DNA of 64,000 nucleotides, from contig NZ_JAGGLV010000001.1 in NCBI RefSeq assembly GCF_017874735.1, positions 372,001-436,000 of the forward strand, read 5' to 3'. The stretch comes from Paenibacillus silagei (GTDB taxonomy: Bacteria > Bacillota > Bacilli > Paenibacillales > Paenibacillaceae). Position 1 is the stretch's first letter. The number at the start of each line of letters is the position of its first letter. Under the pieces are notes generated by a model. That model did not search any database and was not told the origin of the DNA. It worked only from the letters and a program-made list of their open reading frames with translations. This document shows positions 59,659 through 64,000 of the stretch, one piece after another. A program made the position numbers and the translations under genes.

Positions 59659-60795
59659 TTACAATACCTTCTGGACCCAGCTGTCCATGACCTGGTCAGG
59701 GCGGATGCCCAGCTCATTCTCCAGGAGCTCCTTGTATTTATCGTAGTGTGTCCTGAATCCGATGAAATCCCCCAGGTCGGCGTAACTTCGCAGGATCAGC
59801 CTGCAGAGCTGGTCGGAATAAGGATCGGCTGCCTGCAGATCCAGCAGCCGCTCCAGCGCCAGCCGGGGACGCCCGGAGGACAGCTCATATTCGGCGGAAT
59901 GCAGCGCCATGCGGATATACCGGACCTGCAGCTCCTTGCGCCGGATCTCTGCCCAGTCGTAATGATGCTCCTGCAGGTAGTCTCCACGGTACAGCTTCAA
60001 TATCTTTTCCCGGCGCAGCCATTCCTCTTCTGACTCCACAGGTGTACCGGCATAGCCCAGCTCGAACTCCTCCACATCCAGCAGCACCTGCTCCTTGGTC
60101 AGCCTGTACCGTTCCTGCGAGAATTCGACGAGCACCTCCATGTCCCAAGCCTTCAGAAGCTTGCGGATATGGTATACCGTGGTATGCAGGTTCGTTACGG
60201 CCTTCTCGGGCTTGAAATCGGGCCAGACGAGATCCACAATGGTGTCCTTGAGTATCCACTGGCCGCGGTTATGCAGCAGCAGGGCGAAGACCTCCTGCGC
60301 CTTGCTTGTTCTCCACTGCATTTTGCGCCCCGGCTCCGTGCTGTCTGTGAATTCAAGCCGGTGGAAGCAGAGGATTGACAGCTCCTTGACAGGCGCCGCA
60401 GACGCCGGTGCAGGCGGCATCTTCACTTCAGCGCTCTCCTTGCCGACTTCCAGACGCTCAAGGGTTTTGTTTAACCGCTGGGAGGTCACCGGCTTCAGCA
60501 AATAATCCGCTGCATTGAGTTCAAAGGCTTCGATCGCATACTCGCTGTATGCGGTAATATAGACAATCCGGGTGTTCCGGTCCATACCGGCAATGTATTC
60601 ACCTGCTTCCAGCCCGTTCATCTCCGGCATCCCGATATCCAGGAATACAATATCCGCCTTCTCCCGTTCCAGATGCGCAAGTCCCAGGCGTGCCGAGGTG
60701 AATTTCCCGGTGATTGTAAGACGCCCATCCTTCAGGAGCATACGCTCCAGATGCTGCAGCGCCGGCTTCTCATCGTCAATCAATATGGCCTTCAT
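59659..60795 (-). CDS. Response regulator with winged-helix and BTAD (SARP-like) output
   Basis: A 378-residue regulator: receiver domain (residues 1-120; IDDEKPALQHLE, Asp in VFLDIGMPEMNG about 53, Lys in YLLKPVTSQ), an OmpR-like winged helix (WRTSKAQEVFALLLHNRGQ, AVTNLHTTVYHIRKLL) and a bacterial transcriptional activation domain (VEEFELGYAG to LGIRPDQVMDSW). It lies 43 bp after the hybrid kinase gene and is its probable partner. Confidence 0.92.
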   Translation of the reverse strand: MKAILIDDEKPALQHLERMLLKDGRLTITGKFTSARLGLAHLEREKADIVFLDIGMPEMNGLEAGEYIAGMDRNTRIVYITAYSEYAIEAFELNAADYLLKPVTSQRLNKTLERLEVGKESAEVKMPPAPASAAPVKELSILCFHRLEFTDSTEPGRKMQWRTSKAQEVFALLLHNRGQWILKDTIVDLVWPDFKPEKAVTNLHTTVYHIRKLLKAWDMEVLVEFSQERYRLTKEQVLLDVEEFELGYAGTPVESEEEWLRREKILKLYRGDYLQEHHYDWAEIRRKELQVRYIRMALHSAEYELSSGRPRLALERLLDLQAADPYSDQLCRLILRSYADLGDFIGFRTHYDKYKELLENELGIRPDQVMDSWVQKVL

Positions 60796-60838
60796 CAGTC
60801 GGACTCACCTCCTCTTCGTTCGTGGTTTTCAAATGCCT

Positions 60839-63800
60839 TTAGGTGGGGATGGTATAAGATATAGCGGTCCCCCTTCCCGGTACACTGTCGATATTAAGGC
60901 CGGCTCCGTACATCTTGAGCAGACGGTGCTGAATATTGCGCAGCCCTATGCCCCCCTCTGTCCGCTCTTCCGAGAGGACCTCCGCAATCTTCTCCGGAGT
61001 CATTCCTACACCGTCGTCCGTGACTGCTACCTTGAGGCAGCCGGGCAGCAGCTCAACTGTCAGCCGTACCGTCCCTCCGGCCTCCTTCTGCATCAGGCCA
61101 TGATTAACGGCATTCTCCACAATAGGCTGGATGCTCAGCGGCGGAACCATCGCCATCACATCTTCCGGCACATCGAACTCGATGTTCAGCCGTTCGTCGA
61201 ACCTCGCCTGCTCCAGCGCAAGATAGGATTTGACCAGTCCCAGCTCCTTCTCCATAGAAACCGTCTGTCCCCGGTTCTGGAAGTCGAAGCTGCTCCGCAG
61301 GTATTGGCTGAGGTCCAGCAGCAGCTCCGTGGCCTTGTCCGGGTCCTCCGGACAGACCGAGATAATGGCGTTCAGCGCATTATATAAGAAATGCGGCTTA
61401 ATCTGTGCCTGCAGGAAGGCAATCTCCGACTGGACAGATACACGGATCGACTTGCGCATATCCAGCAGGGTCTGCATCCGTGCCTTGAATTCGCGCACCT
61501 CCACCGGCTTGCTCAGATAATCATTCGCTCCGGCCTCGAAGGCTGCGAGGATATCATCAGGACGGCTGCTCGCCATCAGCACCAGAATCGGTAACTCGGA
61601 CAAAGTAAACCGTTCACGGATGGCCTTGCATAACAGAAGCCCGGGCATTTCCGGCATTACCCAGTCGGCAATCACCAGATCAAGCTCAGGATGCTGCTGG
61701 ATGATCTGGATCGCCTCAGCGCCGCTGCTGGCGGTAATCACAGAATGGTTATCCAGCTGCAATACGCCTACCAGCACGCGGAGGTTAACGGGATCATTAT
61801 CCACTACCAGAATGGAGCAGCAGTCTTCAGACGGCAGCTGCACAGGCTCTTCTCCGGGAAGCGGGTACGAAGGCGCCGTCTCCCAGCCGTGAAGCTCTCC
61901 GAATTCCTCCTCCAGCAGTGCATTGCTCCTCTGCAGGATCGGCTGGGTGAAGCAGAAGACGGAGCCGTGCCCCAGTTCGGAATGTACCTCAATCTCCCCG
62001 CCCGTCAGTTCCACCAGCCTCTGGGTAATGCTGAGGCCAAGCCCGTTCTCGCGGTAGACCTTACTGGCGGCAGGACCGCTTGGATCATTGGCATCGAAGA
62101 TCGTACGCAGACGCTCAGGCGCGATACCCTGGCCAGTGTCTGTTATGATGATGGCAACATACTCTTCTTTAACCTCAGCAGACAGTGTTATCACGCCTCT
62201 GGGCGTATAATTCACTGCACTCGCGAGTAAATTATGCAGAATCTGAGCGAACCGCTGCTCATCCGTCTCCAGCAGCGGAAGCTGCTCCGGCAGACTCAGC
62301 CGGAATTCCAGCTGGCTGTTGCCGTAGACCTGACGGGTGACCGCCATAATGGAGGAAGCTGCCATGCGGAGATCGACGGCCTGCCGGCGCAGGAAGAGCG
62401 AGCCGTGATTCAGCTTCGCGAAGTCTGACATATCATGGATCAGGGCTGTAAGCCGCTTGCCCGTGGAGACAATCGTGAGCAGCTGATCCTGCTGGGCAGC
62501 GCTGATGGAGCCGGCCGTCCCCTGAGCCAGCACCTTGGCCATGTTGACAATCCCCTGCAGCGGCCTCCGCAGCTCCTGCGAGGTATCGGAGATGAAGTCA
62601 TCCTTCAAGCCGTCAAGCGACAAAAGACGGCGTGAGAGCTGTTCCACTTCGCGGAAGGAAGCTGCGTATTGCCGGGTCATAAGGATCGCCTGCACGAACC
62701 CGAACAGGAGAATCTCGTAGGAGATGATGAAATAGCTGAAGGTCATGCCCATGAAGCTGACCAGATAATAGATAATGACCACGCTCAGGCTCTCGATACT
62801 GACCATCATCAGGAACATATTCTTCGGATTTCGCCGGGTGCCCTGGACCATGGAGTAGAGTACGAAGCCCAGGCTTACCGAGCCCCAGGTCAGCAGCAGA
62901 ATCTCCAGATAGCTGAACAGATAAGCCGGGACGAATACAGCAATCAGCAGCAGGAATGCCGTAACCAGCCTGGAGGCCTTAATCATCCCAATGGACATCG
63001 GGTAGTTCACTGAATTGGCGACATAGTGCAGCAGATAATAATAGACCAGTGTAGAGGACGCAAGCTGCAGCTTGAGTATGATCTCGTAAGGGAAGCCGGG
63101 CAGCGCCGCCAGGATAAGCTTTTCGCCATGTGTAAAAATGTAGACAAAGGCCGCTATGCAGAACAAGCCCAGATACAAAGTGACCCCCCGGCTCTCCCTT
63201 ACCTTGGAGAACATCAGCAGGAAGAGGGCTAGCACGAAGAATCCGATCAGGGCAGCCCCGTCTACAAACAGGGCAAATTCCCTGTGCTTCAAAATAGCAG
63301 CCTGATTACCGATCACAATCGGCTGAACGATCCCGCCTGAGGAGTAGCTGTAGTTAGCTGCCTGCACAATAATCTCCATGGTATCCCCGGTTACCGAGGC
63401 GAATCCCATAAAAGGCATGTTATTCTGTCTGCCCTCAGAGGCCGAGGCTGCCGGGGTTCCGCTGCTTCCAATCTCCTGCCCGTTCAGATAGACCTTGCCG
63501 GCACTGCGGATGTTGCTGGTGCGCAGGCCGTAGACCATGGCTTCCCCTTGGGTAATCTTCGCCTGGAGGCGGTATGTAGCATAGCCTTTGGCTCTGCGCC
63601 CGCCCTGTTCAGAGATATCGTCGTTCCACTTCCCCGGGACCTGAATCATCGTAGAGGCGGCGGGGACCTCCTTACCAGCGTTCACCGGATGGAAATCCTC
63701 AGGCGACAGCAGCACATCCCGGTACAGCTCCCACTCTCCATCCAGCTTCATAATCCCGTCGTGGCGGGCGTCCCAGGAGCGAAGGTCAATCACACCCTGC

Positions 63801-63910
63801 ACCGCCTGCGGCCTGTCTCCCTTAATCTGATGTGTCTGGAGGACCGAGAGCAGCGGAACGATCAACACCAGCACCAGACTGCCGAGAATGCTCAGCCAAT
63901 ACTTTCTCAT
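60839..63910 (-). CDS. Hybrid 7TMR-DISM sensor kinase with two kinase modules and an internal receiver
   Basis: A 1023-residue protein. Order: signal/anchor helix; extracellular jelly-roll DISM domain (GEWELYRDVLLSPEDF, TYRLQAKI, GKVYLNGQEIG); seven membrane helices (about 215-405); HisKA plus HATPase; receiver (Asp in LVIADWVMPEMPG about 749, Lys in YLSKPVE); then a LytS-type His_kinase plus HATPase (QIKPHFLYNALNAI about 839, DDGVGM, GGIGLRNIQHRL). In the first kinase the acceptor histidine is replaced by glutamine (SQELRRPL, about 444), so phosphotransfer probably uses the second module. Partner: the SARP-type regulator. Confidence 0.92.
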   Translation of the reverse strand: MRKYWLSILGSLVLVLIVPLLSVLQTHQIKGDRPQAVQGVIDLRSWDARHDGIMKLDGEWELYRDVLLSPEDFHPVNAGKEVPAASTMIQVPGKWNDDISEQGGRRAKGYATYRLQAKITQGEAMVYGLRTSNIRSAGKVYLNGQEIGSSGTPAASASEGRQNNMPFMGFASVTGDTMEIIVQAANYSYSSGGIVQPIVIGNQAAILKHREFALFVDGAALIGFFVLALFLLMFSKVRESRGVTLYLGLFCIAAFVYIFTHGEKLILAALPGFPYEIILKLQLASSTLVYYYLLHYVANSVNYPMSIGMIKASRLVTAFLLLIAVFVPAYLFSYLEILLLTWGSVSLGFVLYSMVQGTRRNPKNMFLMMVSIESLSVVIIYYLVSFMGMTFSYFIISYEILLFGFVQAILMTRQYAASFREVEQLSRRLLSLDGLKDDFISDTSQELRRPLQGIVNMAKVLAQGTAGSISAAQQDQLLTIVSTGKRLTALIHDMSDFAKLNHGSLFLRRQAVDLRMAASSIMAVTRQVYGNSQLEFRLSLPEQLPLLETDEQRFAQILHNLLASAVNYTPRGVITLSAEVKEEYVAIIITDTGQGIAPERLRTIFDANDPSGPAASKVYRENGLGLSITQRLVELTGGEIEVHSELGHGSVFCFTQPILQRSNALLEEEFGELHGWETAPSYPLPGEEPVQLPSEDCCSILVVDNDPVNLRVLVGVLQLDNHSVITASSGAEAIQIIQQHPELDLVIADWVMPEMPGLLLCKAIRERFTLSELPILVLMASSRPDDILAAFEAGANDYLSKPVEVREFKARMQTLLDMRKSIRVSVQSEIAFLQAQIKPHFLYNALNAIISVCPEDPDKATELLLDLSQYLRSSFDFQNRGQTVSMEKELGLVKSYLALEQARFDERLNIEFDVPEDVMAMVPPLSIQPIVENAVNHGLMQKEAGGTVRLTVELLPGCLKVAVTDDGVGMTPEKIAEVLSEERTEGGIGLRNIQHRLLKMYGAGLNIDSVPGRGTAISYTIPT

Positions 63911-64000
63911 GTCCTCTGCCAGTCCCTTCTAGTTGTCATTGTATAAATTATACAACAGGCTCCGTTCATCTGAAGCAAAAAAAAGCCGAGTTCCATTTAT

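Noticed and set aside
1..64000. tRNA, rRNA, transposase, integrase or prophage genes
   Set aside because: None recognised on either strand; gene content and composition look like ordinary chromosome apart from the repeat arrays.

Overview
The window looks like a chromosomal segment of a Paenibacillus-type member of the Bacillota. The evidence is base composition near 55 percent GC in genes, strong AGGAGG-type ribosome binding sites with frequent GTG and TTG starts, Bacillus subtilis-type gene families (Hcp, HxlAB, PepT, YdjO, YesMN two-component systems, a YdaJ-N-like exopolysaccharide operon, sortase D) and an ABC sugar importer with no ATPase gene of its own. No tRNA, rRNA, phage, insertion sequence or CRISPR array was recognised.

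Layout. 1-1023: the 5' part of a nitrogen-type cysteine hydrolase behind a TnrA/GlnR-like box, then a cyclic di-GMP class I riboswitch. 1024-7722: a FapA/DUF342 protein, an aldo/keto reductase, a hydroxylamine reductase (hcp) divergent from a Crp/Fnr regulator, and an aldehyde dehydrogenase. 7747-11907: a GGDEF-EAL sensor and a LacI regulator. 11892-12705: an 0.8-kb repeat-rich island between convergent genes. 12774-21033: an alpha-glucoside importer, a fused GH65 phosphorylase/beta-phosphoglucomutase and their LacI regulator. 21415-26289: a luciferase-like monooxygenase, a second intergenic repeat array, an LPDTA surface protein with its class D sortase, and peptidase T. 26393-30962: an old-yellow-enzyme oxidoreductase, an HxlR regulator, the ribulose-monophosphate pair hxlB/hxlA, and a MATE exporter. 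31069-35077: a sugar-binding lipoprotein with a YesMN pair but no permeases. 35266-37044: small genes including the cold-shock pair ydjO/csp. 37114-43486: a metallo-beta-lactamase-fold hydrolase, the DUF3999/DUF2339 pair and a polysaccharide deacetylase. 43476-46424: a GGDEF protein, ribosomal protein L31 type B and an SDR protein. 46474-55021: a six-gene YdaJ-N-like exopolysaccharide operon. 55212-59512: a potassium channel and a glutathionylspermidine-synthase-like/DUF350 cluster. 59659-63910: a large hybrid sensor kinase with a SARP-type response regulator.

Two themes stand out. The first is cyclic di-GMP: a riboswitch, a GGDEF-EAL enzyme, a GGDEF enzyme and a degenerate GGDEF receptor that keeps its RxxD inhibitory site, the last co-transcribed with a synthase-like glycosyltransferase. 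The second is a set of intergenic repeat arrays with a 50-52 bp period. Two of them (12141-12329 and 22535-22717) share no sequence but have the same architecture: two forward copies followed by two inverted copies. These arrays are the best candidates for something not previously described. Several proteins also lack expected catalytic residues: the HisKA domain of the 60839-63910 kinase, the YdaL-like deacetylase and the SDR protein.
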